A stretch of 64,000 nucleotides of DNA. Source: Edaphochlamys debaryana. Lineage: Eukaryota > Chlorophyta > Chlorophyceae > Chlamydomonadales. Below are positions 46,830 through 56,154 of the stretch, piece by piece. The stretch spans positions 186,001-250,000 of the forward strand of contig JAEHOE010000052.1 of the NCBI GenBank assembly GCA_016858145.1, written 5' to 3'. The position numbers were made by a program, and so were the translations under genes. Within the stretch, counting starts at the first letter, position 1. Every line of letters begins with the position of its first letter. The notes beneath the pieces were generated by a model that saw only the letters and a list, made by a program, of their open reading frames with translations, was not told the origin of the DNA and ran no database searches.

Positions 46830-47989
46830 TCAGTTCGGGTGGAGACTGGGCAGGCGCATCTCGACGAGGCGGACATCATACCCCGCCATCTACCGGTACG
46901 TACGCTCCTTAACTCCGGACCCACCTCGTCTCACCCGAACCTTGCCCGACCACAAACACGTCCGTCCACCTGCCACCACTTTCCCACCACCCCGACCTGA
47001 CCCCGACTACCACCCTCGCCCCGCCCACCCACCTGCAGGCACTTGTTGACCATGCCGAGCAGGTTGGGGTTCTCCAGCGCCGCCGCCACGCGCTCCTTGT
47101 CCGCCAGCTGCTTGTTCACGGCCGCCTCGGAGGAATGGGAGCCGGCGGTGAGCTGGGGAGCGGAAGTTGCGGGGAGGGGTGAAAGAGGGGCGGGGCGGGG
47201 GGCGCGAGGGTTGCGAGGGCGAGAGCGGGGAGGGGGTGGCGCGGGAGTTGGGCTGAAGCGGGGCGGGGGAGCGGCAGGGTCAGGACGGATGGAGGTAAGG
47301 ATAGAGAAGGAAGAGCACGAGCTAAGGAGCTGCGGTACAGCAAGCGGCGCACCTGGACGTCCACTTTGAAGCGCGGCGGCAGGCAGCGCAGCAGCTTGAC
47401 GCGGAGGCATAGGCCGATGAGCGTCGCCATGGAGCAGTGCGCGACGGTGGGCGTGAAGCGCACGCTGCAGGAAAGGGAATACAGCGTGGAGACACGCGTG
47501 AGAGGTATAGGCCACATGGCGAAGACGGGAGTGCTTGGCGCCTGGGCTGAGGCAAGTGGGGCTTGGGTGGGTGGGCTGAAGATCTCCCGCCCACGCCGCC
47601 GTCACCCCGTGGAGGACTCGGGCTTGTGGACAAGCCGCCCGCTGCCCACCTGACCCGCCCCTTTGCGTCATCAACTATGATATGCTCCTCGGAGACCACG
47701 TTGAGCTGCTCCAGCGTGTAGGGGTGCTCGGGGTCGTTGATGTCGCGGATGTGCTCAAAGATCTCCAGCACGTCAATGGGCTCCCGCTCCTCATCCGTGC
47801 CAGCTCCCACAACTTCCGCCCTCGTAACCGGCTGCAAGCAGTGTCAGAAAGGGTTTCAGAAAGGTTGGAGGCGCCCAAGCGCGCGCCATGGCCTTGCAGC
47901 CTCCCCAGCGCCCAATAAAGCTATACCTTGGAGCGGAGGTGCGCCTTGCGCTCGTGGATGATGGGGTTCGGGTTGATAAGCTCCGCCAT
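46830..47989 (-). CDS. CIAO2B: Cytosolic Fe-S assembly factor CIAO2B (MIP18/AE7)
   Basis: Five exons in phase: 47927..47989, 47650..47831, 47353..47464, 47033..47152 and 46830..46889, about 178 residues. It starts [15 protein letters not shown] and carries the DUF59/MIP18 core [48 protein letters not shown] and [16 protein letters not shown]. The conserved reactive Cys sits in HCSMAT. In plants (AE7) and animals this protein works with CIAO1 and MMS19 in the CIA targeting complex that hands Fe-S clusters to cytosolic and nuclear enzymes. The last exon ([19 protein letters not shown]) replaces the short usual C-terminus and is less certain than the rest. It is divergently transcribed from the CHIP gene, 303 bp away. 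Confidence 0.95.
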
Positions 47990-48292
47990 GGTTCGCAACA
48001 CGGAACGGTGTCGAGCCCTAGGCCAACAGCTTGTTGCTTCTAACGCGGTTACCCCAAAACCTGAACAGATGTAGGGCAAGGCCAGTCCCGGCCGACCCCC
48101 AGACTTCATCACGGGCCCCGAACTTATCGCCATCGCGTGCAGGCAACGCCATTCCCCTAGCGACATACCGCCTTGTGCTCTACAACTGACCTCGACCTTA
48201 ACGTCACTACCCCTGTTTACCCTTGAGCGGCATTGAGAGCGCATGCCACACTCCCGACGCGCCTCTTGAACACCGCGCCGCTCCGCCCCTGA
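47990..48292. promoter_or_regulatory. Short bidirectional promoter region, CIAO2B / CHIP
   Basis: Only 303 bp separate the start codons of CIAO2B (-) and the CHIP-type ligase (+), so both 5' UTRs and promoters must share it. No TATA box was evident. Confidence 0.6.
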
Positions 48293-51200
48293 ATGGGCAA
48301 CGGGCTTTGCAGCTCCTCTAGCACTGACTCGTCACCTAGCAGCCCTTCTTCGGGAGGAGGGCCATCAAGGCCCGGCCCGTTTGCCTCGGGGCCCCGAGCG
48401 TCCGAGGCGCAAGCACACGCGTCAGCTTTCCCAGCAGGGGCTCCATCGGGGGCAGCCGGCGGTCCAAGCGGCGGTTCGCGTCCTGGCAGCGGGAGGCCGG
48501 CCGCTGCCCGTGGGGAATCCCGACCCGGCACGCAGCCCGCCAACACAGCGGGTGGAGCGGGCGCGAACATGCAAGCACCGTCCGCTGCAGCTAGCGGGGG
48601 AAGGGGCTACGGCACGCCTGACGGGGGACTAGGCGGAGGGGCCGGCGGGTCCCCGTTCCGACCTCGGCCCATGGCATCCACGCCTGCGGACCGTAAGGCC
48701 GCCGAGTCCCTGAAGACCGAGGGCAATGCGTTCTTCAGCAAGGGAAAGTTCTCAGCAGCGATAGAGGTGAGGGCTTGCGCAGCTGTGGAGAGGGTTGGAG
48801 GAGGCGGGCTTCAGGCATGAGGGGTGTTGTGGGTGGGGCCCGCCGCCGAGTGCGACACGGTTGTCAACTGTCAAGTATCGGATTGGGTTGCAGTTTTGCA
48901 AGGGGTGGGAATGCAGAGCACCCGTAGCCCACAGCATGAGCCCCCGAAGGCGGCGGGTTGAACCGATTCGGCTTGGCGGCGCGGGAGGGCTATCGTCATG
49001 AGGTTTCGCAGAGAGGAACCGGGCTACCTCTCCTTCCCTCCGCACACAAACCCATCCTGACCACCCGTACCGTGCGCCGTACGCCGTACACCGTACGGTT
49101 CCCTCCGCAGAAGTACACGGAGGCGGTCACGCTGTGCCCCGACTGGGCCGTGCTGTACGTCAACCGGGGCATGGCGGCTCGCAAGCTGGAGCACTGGGGC
49201 CGGGTAGAGGAGGACGCGGGGGCGGCGCTGGCGCTGGTGGGGGCAGGTGCGTGGGCGGCGCGGCACTGGGGAGGGGGGGTGGGGGTGGGGGTGGCATGGT
49301 ACTGCACGGAAGGGTTGCAGCCCAGGGGCAGGTGGATGGGTCTGTAAGGGGTTGGGGTGGTGGGTGGTAGGCAGGCAGCGCTGGGGGCACGTGGGCGTGG
49401 GTGGGGCGTGGGAGGGTGGCGCGGGTGGGCAGGTGGGTGGCGCTGGTGGATGCCGATGGCTGGGGCCAAGGGAGAGCCTGGCGCTGGTGGGGGCAAGGGC
49501 GGGCGGGTGGTGGGATCGGGTGGTTCTGCGTGGGGATGTGGGTGGGTGGCGCTGGCGGATGCAGTTGGTTGGGGCAGAGGGCGGGATGGGCGCCGAGGCA
49601 CAAGCGGAGCACGAAACGGGGTAATAGGTGAAGGGGTTGTTGGACCTGCAGTACAGAATTGATGGCTGGGCCTGTGTACGGGTGGTGATCCCCTGTCTGG
49701 CGTGTGCGTGGAGGCCATGCGGTTGGGGTATGGCTCCCCCTTCCCACCCAGGCGCCTCCGACCCCCAATTCCCTTCCCACCCCCACCCCCACCCCGCCCC
49801 CACCCCAGGCGCCCCACCGCCCCACCCCCCCAACCCTCCAAAACCCACCTCCCCCAACCCCCAACCCCCAGGTGCCTCAGAGCGTGACGCCATGAAGGGT
49901 CACTACCTGCTGGGGCTGGCCATGGCGGCGGGGGGGCAGCACGCGCGCTCCAAGCAGCACCTGCGCAAGGTGGGGGGGGCGGAGTGGGGGGTCTGTGGCC
50001 TGGCCAGGTTGGGATACGGGGCAGGAGGGGGTGGGGGCTGGGGCGGATAACGCCCGTCCAGGCACTCCGGACAGCTCTTGCACAAGGCTTCTCTTTGGCC
50101 GACGGCCCGTACGGAGTTCACGGCTGCTGCCCTTGTCCGTGTCTGGGCATGTGGACAGGTTGCATCCTTTGCTCGTAGTCCTGTAAACCCAATCTTGGAC
50201 CTTGGTCGCATTACTTGGGCCGTTGGTGATCGCGGTCTATTACACCACCCACCCAGGCGCTGGTGTGCTCTGGAGGGCCAACCCGCTTAACCAACTGCTC
50301 GTCATATCCTTCTTTTCTCCGCGCCCCCCCCCTCCCTAAGGCGCTGGACGCTGCCCGCGAGGCCAACGACTCCATAAAGGACGAGATCTGGCGGGAGCTG
50401 GCGTCAGCCAACTACCTGCTCTGGCAGGTGGGGCCCGGTGTGGGCCTGGGGCGGGCCCGTGCACTTGGTCCTGGGCCTGGGCCTGGAGTGCGGAGGCTCG
50501 AGGGTGGCTTGCGGCTGGGTCGCAGGCATGCGTTGAAAGGAACCAGCCATGTAGCGCCCTTCGGCCTACTTCCCATCCTCTGGGCTGGGACCGTCCGTGC
50601 GGTGAATGGAGCCCGTTGTCAAGCGACCCTGGGCCTGGGTCCCTGGGTCGGCCCATCCTGTGTGTTGGAAGCAACCTGATGGAAGCAACCTGTGTTGGAA
50701 GCAACGTGCTATGTGGCAATCATGTTTGTATCCCCCTTCCCCCGCCTCCCCGGCAGGCGGAGAGCACGGCCCGGCGGATCCGGCACGGGGACATGCGCAA
50801 GGAGCTAGCGGCGCTGCTGGCGGCGGTGAGGGGGCTTGGGCAGTTGGGGAGTTGGGAAGGCGAGGAGGGAAGCAAGGGGGAGGAGGCGAGGCGGCGGGTG
50901 GCAGGAGGAGGAAGAGGAGCAGAGCAGGGAGTTGCGCAAGAAGTGCTGAGCGGTGGATGAACAGACTGGGTGTCAGCCCCACCGCGTTCCCCTGTTTGGA
51001 GCTCCTGTTTCGACCAGGCTGCCCCCGCTTGTTTCCGCCGAGCGGGTGACATGTACCGTACACGTGTCACTGTTTGTAGCTCCTGGTCTAACGACGCTGT
51101 CCCATTTCTTTGTTCCTCGCCCTCAGCAGCAGCCGACCGACGGCTCCGCCCCCGGCGCCAACGGCACCTTGGAGCTCCCGAACGACTGGCAGGTGCGCCA

Positions 51201-52026
51201 CGGAGGCCGGGCTTGATTGGGGGCTCGGGTCTGGAAAGCGTCACGTCGAAAGTCGAATGGGGGCATCAAACCCATGCTCCCTTCCTTGGCGCTAGAGGGT
51301 GGTCGACGCCGCCTCAACCCCGTGCCTCATCCCCATGCCCTTCCTCCCCACCCTGCACGCGCCTGCCCTGTCCTGCCTTTCCTCCCCTCACCACTCCCCC
51401 ATTCCAGCCCCTCCACCACACCTCTCCCCCACAACCCCCTCCTCCTCCCCTCCCCCCCCTCCCTCCCCAGGAGCTCTTCAAAACCGCCGCCGTGCACGAC
51501 TGCGCCGTGGAGGCCCCCTCCACCTTCACCTGCCCCCTCACCATGGAGATCTTCCGAGATCCCGTGGTCACGCCGTCGGGGCGGTCGTACGAGCGTACGG
51601 CACTGCTCGAGCACCTCAAAAAGGTGTGTACGGCAGCCGTGTACCGCAGTCCGCAGGCGATGCTTTCCAGCAGGGTGACGAGTGGTGGCTGCTAATGCCA
51701 ACTGCCCGACCAACCTTTGAGTAACCGCTAACCGCTAATCAGCTAACCACCCTCGTGGCGGCGCAGGTGGGGCGGTTCGACCCCATCACGCGCCAGCCGA
51801 TGACGGAGGCCCAGGTGAGGCCCTGGGAGTCGGGGCTGGGGCCGGGAGGACCCGGAGGTTTGGTCCGGAGGCTTGGTGAGAGCGAGGACGAGTCCTAGAG
51901 ACGCTTGGGCCAGCGCTTGGCCCCTTTACTCAACCCCATTCGCAGGTCGTTCCCAACGTCTCCTTGCGTGCCGCCATTGAGCTGTACCTGGAGGAACACC
52001 CCTGGGGCTGGGGTGAGGTCAAGTGA
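48293..52026 (+). CDS. CHIP: CHIP-type TPR/U-box E3 ubiquitin ligase
   Basis: Nine exons in phase (403 residues): 48293..48766, 49111..49246, 49872..49969, 50341..50427, 50757..50825, 51127..51192, 51471..51623, 51767..51814 and 51946..52026. Residues about 1-125 are a Ser/Gly/Pro-rich, disordered extension. Three TPRs follow (AESLKTEGNAFFSKGKFSAA, WAVLYVNRGMAARKLEHW, AMKGHYLLGLAMAAGGQHA), then a helical linker, then the U-box TFTCPLTMEIFRDPVVTPSG, FDPITRQPM and PNVSLRAAIELYLEEHPWGW. In animals and plants CHIP binds the EEVD tails of Hsp70/Hsp90 through its TPRs and ubiquitinates their clients. The N-terminus MGNGLCSSSS looks like a myristoylation plus palmitoylation signal, not a usual CHIP feature. 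TGTAA lies about 156 nt after the stop. Confidence 0.95.
49226..49500 (+). repeat. Copies of CHIP exon 2 end in intron 2
   Basis: GGCGCTGGTGGGGGCA, the last coding bases of exon 2, recurs at about 49480-49496, and shorter GGCGCTGGTGG pieces occur at about 49438. The intron is otherwise a G/T-rich repeat. Confidence 0.6.
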
Positions 52027-53377
52027 GGGCGGGAAGCGCTCTCGGGGCTAGGTGGCATAAAGGAGAAGGAGTTAGGGAAGGAGTGGGAGCGCTGCCGGCC
52101 AAAGCCGCCGAGTTGACATCAATCTGGGTGCCGCTAGCTACTTCCGGTACGGCTGCGTACGGGAAATCGCTTTGTCGTGGGTGTAAGGCGTCGGAGCAGT
52201 CTGCGCGAGTGGATGCCTCAATTACGGCTGCGCCCGGTCGCGCATTGCTCGATGCCCGATCCCTCGAATACCTACCTGTCCGGGCGCAGACGGGCGATCC
52301 CCGGGCGCAGACGGGCGTTGCCCGGGCGCTGCATGGGGCCGGGGTCAGATGATGCCATCATCAAAGCGGGGGTCGCTTGGTCGTAGGCGTAGGGCGTTTG
52401 GGCATGGGAGCAGTCTGCACGATTGGTGGCCTCGGGGCTGTTCTTGACCAGTCGGCCAGGCTAGGGTGCTGATGCCGGTGGTGTAAATGTTGAGGTTTCT
52501 TACTGGCCGCGTGCCTGCGGTTCGGCCAAATGGCACAGGGGTTTTTTATGCTCGCAGGGGCCGTGCAGCGTAGTCCGGATGACGACGAAGGGGGATGCAG
52601 CTGAACGCAACTAGGCTGAGCGCACAGGGATGATCGCACAGGGGTCCCGCTCGGGCTGCCGTAAGGCTGGGTGCCTGTGCGCGCAAACGAGGGCACCAGC
52701 ACTAGGAACAGGTAGGTGGCTCAGTTGTGGACGTGGGGGATGGGGCATGAAGGCGTTGTACGCACTTGACTTGTGACCTGGGACCTTGACTGCGAGGGAG
52801 TTGGGGGATCTTGAGCTCGCAGGGGCCGTGCAGCCAGAGCGATGGCGGGCGGCTGGGGGGGGGACTGATGGCGGGGTTCTGTGCTGGACTGATGGCGGGG
52901 GAGGGGGCGGGGGACCGACACGCATCATGCCATCGCCCGCCATGAGGTGAAGAAGGGAGCATAAGCTCCTCGACCCTGATCCAGTCGTGGTATGGCAATG
53001 TATCCACAACGCAGCCGCCAACATAGCTTTATCGGAGAGCTTAACCGGGCCAACAGTGCGACAACTGTGCCCGTAAACCAAGCCCTTCACCCATGCCATC
53101 ATGGCTCACTCTAGCGAGACCACGTACAAATTGCATGCGCACAAAGCCCGGCGCGCTACGGACAACACGCACGCATTGACCACTTTGCATCAACAGCCGG
53201 AGACGACGCAGCTCCTCGCTAACGTCATCTTGGGTGCTTTTACGCTGCAAGAGAGGAAAGGCAAGCTCCGGCCCGGGCGAAAACCGGCATTTGTGGGGGG
53301 ACACGCCTACGCCGCCCCGCCCTCCCCCGCACAACCGCACCCGTTGTATTAGGAGCGACAAGAGCTTGCCCCGACCC
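52027..53377. other. Region between CHIP and the SET-domain ORF
   Basis: Contains the CHIP 3' flank, a 24-bp CGGGCGCAGACGGGCG tandem repeat (about 52276-52328), and a CTGATGGCGGGG repeat near 52864-52905. The CGGAGCAGTCTGC-type stretch at 52192 is echoed at 52408. An in-frame extension of the SET ORF reaches back to an ATG at 53234. Confidence 0.45.
52182..52186 (+). terminator. Probable TGTAA poly(A) signal of CHIP gene
   Basis: TGTAA about 156 nt after the TGA at 52024. Confidence 0.5.
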
Positions 53378-54451
53378 ATGCTCGCAGGCTCTTCTTCGTC
53401 CGCGTCGCAGTGGGTTGTGCGGTGCACGCGATGCCAGAAGCTGGTGGCGGGAACCCGGACCATCGCCCTCCACACCTGCAAGGCGCGGCCGCAGCAGCAC
53501 CGGCTTACCGAGCCGCAAGCGGCCGAGCTTCTGACCAAGCCCGGACCTGCCGGGAAGCTGGCCTGCAGCCTGTGCCACCAGCTGTGCCGGTCCGGGGGAA
53601 GCCATTCGTGCAGTCTCGGGCCCTTGGTCCGGACCGTTGTGGTGGACACGACGGGTGTGACGCGCATGCCGGACCGTTACAACGGCGACAGCGCTAGCGC
53701 AGCCCAGAAGGAAGCCGCCGAGGCGGCGGCTCAGCTGCTCCGAGCCTACCGGGGTCTGTGTATTTCGCTCGTGTGGCTCCCCAAGGAGGACCGAGCACAG
53801 CTGACAACCACAGTTTCATACTTGAAGCCGGGCGCGCTGCTCAACTCGACCATGTTCGTACGGAGGAGCACCGGGGAGTTTGAGTACGATCCCAGCCGGC
53901 CGGGGGCCGGCGAGGGGCTGCTCTGCGATGCCATGTACTTCCTGGCATCCCAACCCGCGGGCCGCCCGCGCTTGCTCTACTGGGGACAGGTGATGACGCG
54001 CAAGGAGGCCCTGAGCGCACCCTCCGACGGGGGCCTGTCCATCTGTGTGGCGGGAAAGTGGGGCGCCGACCTCGGACCCTTTGGAGGGGTTGCGCTCAAG
54101 CTCAACCATACGTGCGGCGCGACGCAGATTGGGTGCAAGTTGGTGCACGGCGTGTCGTGCGGCAACGGCCGCCGTGTCTCCGCGAAGCTCCTTGAGCCGC
54201 CGGTAGGTGCGCCGCCGCTGCAGGCGCACGAGGAGCTGGTGTGGGATTACAGGGCGTCGTGTGTCGACCCGGCGGACGAGCTGGTTTGCACCTGCAACTC
54301 GGCAAAGTGTGACCGCCTGCTGTGCCGGTACGACAAAAGGGTGGGGCCTGTGGTCGTGTGCGAGGGGAGGAAGAGGCGGCCTGTGGCCGACGGGGTGGAC
54401 TGGACCCGCTTTCTGGAGCGCGCAAGGAAGGTAGCCAAGTCCGGTTGTTAG
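53378..54451 (+). CDS. Intronless zinc-finger and SET-domain protein
   Basis: A single uninterrupted ORF (357 residues from the ATG at 53378; an upstream ATG at 53234 would add 48) in an intron-rich neighbourhood. The N-terminus has two C-x2-C...H-x-C units (CTRCQ...HTC and CSLCH...HSC), probable zinc fingers. The C-terminal half follows the SET order: GEGLLCDAMYFL, LLYWGQVMTRKEA, LKLNHTCGATQIGCKL (the NHS/C motif with T), EELVWDY, and a post-SET-like CTCNSAKCDRLL. Known SET proteins methylate lysines of histones or other proteins. The lack of introns and the repeat-rich flanks suggest a retrocopy or mobile-element cargo; that is inference. The start codon is uncertain. Confidence 0.75.
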   Translation: MLAGSSSSASQWVVRCTRCQKLVAGTRTIALHTCKARPQQHRLTEPQAAELLTKPGPAGKLACSLCHQLCRSGGSHSCSLGPLVRTVVVDTTGVTRMPDRYNGDSASAAQKEAAEAAAQLLRAYRGLCISLVWLPKEDRAQLTTTVSYLKPGALLNSTMFVRRSTGEFEYDPSRPGAGEGLLCDAMYFLASQPAGRPRLLYWGQVMTRKEALSAPSDGGLSICVAGKWGADLGPFGGVALKLNHTCGATQIGCKLVHGVSCGNGRRVSAKLLEPPVGAPPLQAHEELVWDYRASCVDPADELVCTCNSAKCDRLLCRYDKRVGPVVVCEGRKRRPVADGVDWTRFLERARKVAKSGC

Positions 54452-55518
54452 TCTTGTCCAGGGTGGCTGGGGCGGAGGGTTGCTGGAGACACACGGGGGT
54501 TTGAGGGGGTTTGGCGCCGTGCGGCGTGCTCTGGCTCGCGTTGCTGTATGTGTGAGCTGATGTGGGCTGACTGTGCCATCTTGAAGGGGGCTTGAGGCTG
54601 CGCAGGTGGCCTCGGGCCTGCAGCGTGTGCCGAGTTTCTGTGTGAGCTGATGTGGGCTGAGCGAGAGGTCTTGAAGGGGGCTTGAGGCTGTACGGGTGGC
54701 TTGGGGCCTGCGACACGCCCTGGCCGCTATTACGGGGAGGATTGAACGCGGGCTGTGCGAGAGGACCCGTAGTAGGCTACTTGAGGTGGTAGGCATTTGT
54801 TGGAGCGGGTGCGATAGGGTGCCCCCAGGCTGTAGGCTCCCTGCTGCTCTGGGGGAATCGATGTGATCTGCGGGTTATGGAGGCTCGGGTGCGGCTTCAG
54901 ACCGGCAGTCCGCTGCCTGGGGCGGGTCATGCTGTTTGCGGGGTGCCGCCAATCTTGTGCCCCTAGGTTTCGGGCAGTTTCCTGGGGGCAGGAGGTTCCT
55001 GTTACCGTGATAGGTGAGTTCCAGATTGTTTGTCAACGCACTGTGAGGCGCGGGGACACTGCCTGGTCCCTGGAGGGCTCAGGCGCTCAGTAGATGCCTG
55101 CCGTAGACCGCATTTCCGGGTAAGGCCTCACTGTGGGGACGCGGAACCCCAGTTAGGAGCCCAGTTAGAGGGCCTAGTTGGCTTCACTGTGCTAGGCTGC
55201 CGCCTGCGGAGCGAGCGGCAGGATGTGTTTGACGGGCTGGTGGCGCGCGGGCTCACGCCCCGGTGAGTGGCGCAAGGGGGTGCAGATCGAGTTTCTGGAG
55301 GCTGGTGTGTGGAAGCAGCAGTTCGACTTCGGCCCTACGGGGTAACTCTCTTGCGCTCGCGCGACCTCGACTCTGACCCTAGCGGAGCGTGCGGGTTGGG
55401 TCATCGCTTATGTAACGGTATCTGTAGCTGGCTTGCCCCTATCCCGGCAGACTGCTGTAGGTTACAACGCGCGCAGGACAGACTGGCAGCGCTGAAGCCC
55501 CGAACGCGCAGTCTGATG
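54452..55518. other. Downstream of SET ORF; tandem repeat, no gene
   Basis: Two roughly 94-bp copies at about 54550-54715 share GTGTGAGCTGATGTGGGCTG and GAAGGGGGCTTGAGGCTG. The rest holds no supportable gene. Confidence 0.5.
54550..54715. repeat. About 94-bp tandem repeat, two copies
   Basis: Both copies contain GTGTGAGCTGATGTGGGCTG and, about 40 bp later, CTTGAAGGGGGCTTGAGGCT, then GG(C/T)GGCCT-like sequence. Confidence 0.85.
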
Positions 55519-56154
55519 AAAGGAAGCAGTGTTGCTATCTTCCTGGAGCGGAGTCGACTGACCCGTCGACTCCTTGGGCCCTGCCGGCCCAAAGGGTCGA
55601 CTTCGCGGAGTCGACTAAAGTGGCTCCGCCCCCCCCCGTAGTCCCCGGCCGGCCCCGGGCGTCGGCTCCGAGCCGCAAGTGTAACCCTCACAGAATTGTC
55701 GCTCTGTCCGCACAGCAAGCTCGTCCCAGGTACGGGCACGTCGTCGCTCCCCGCCCACCCCCTGCGTTGCCACCTCACTGCCCATGCGCTCCCTACACGC
55801 CCGGGTTGCGGGTAGTTTCTCGCCAGTGCATTCGTTGCACTTTGCTGGCCTTGCTTTTCGCGTGCCCTTGTCGCCCGTTTCTCCTTCTCCCTACACGCCC
55901 CCTCCCACTCCGTGCCCTGAGACGACGCGTGGGACACGTTCCAACCCCTCGCTCCCCGCCCGCCCCCTGCGATCCCTGTCGACTAATATGAGGTCCAGCG
56001 AAGCGGTAGTCGATTTGTATGAAACGACTATTCCCCGGCTAAACACGCATGAGTCGGCAACGCCGTCGACTAACCATCCCAAATCAGAAGTGTTAGTCGA
56101 TTCCAGACGAGTCCGAGACGACTAATCGACTAAGATAGCAACACTGAAAGGAAG
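55519..56154. mobile_element. Non-autonomous hAT-like DNA transposon (MITE), 620 bp
   Basis: Perfect 15-bp terminal inverted repeats CAGTGTTGCTATCTT (55527-55541) and AAGATAGCAACACTG (56132-56146) are flanked by an exact 8-bp direct repeat AAAGGAAG (55519-55526 and 56147-56154). An 8-bp target duplication is the hallmark of the hAT superfamily. Both ends carry several GTCGACT/AGTCGA subterminal motifs, probable transposase-binding sites. There is no transposase ORF inside, so it depends on a partner elsewhere. An internal stretch (55837-55867) recurs at 62589-62618. Confidence 0.92.

Noticed and set aside
53234..53377. Upstream ATG extending the SET ORF by 48 codons
   Set aside because: The extension is Pro/Arg-rich without motifs. 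The ATG at 53378 was preferred, but this is not certain.
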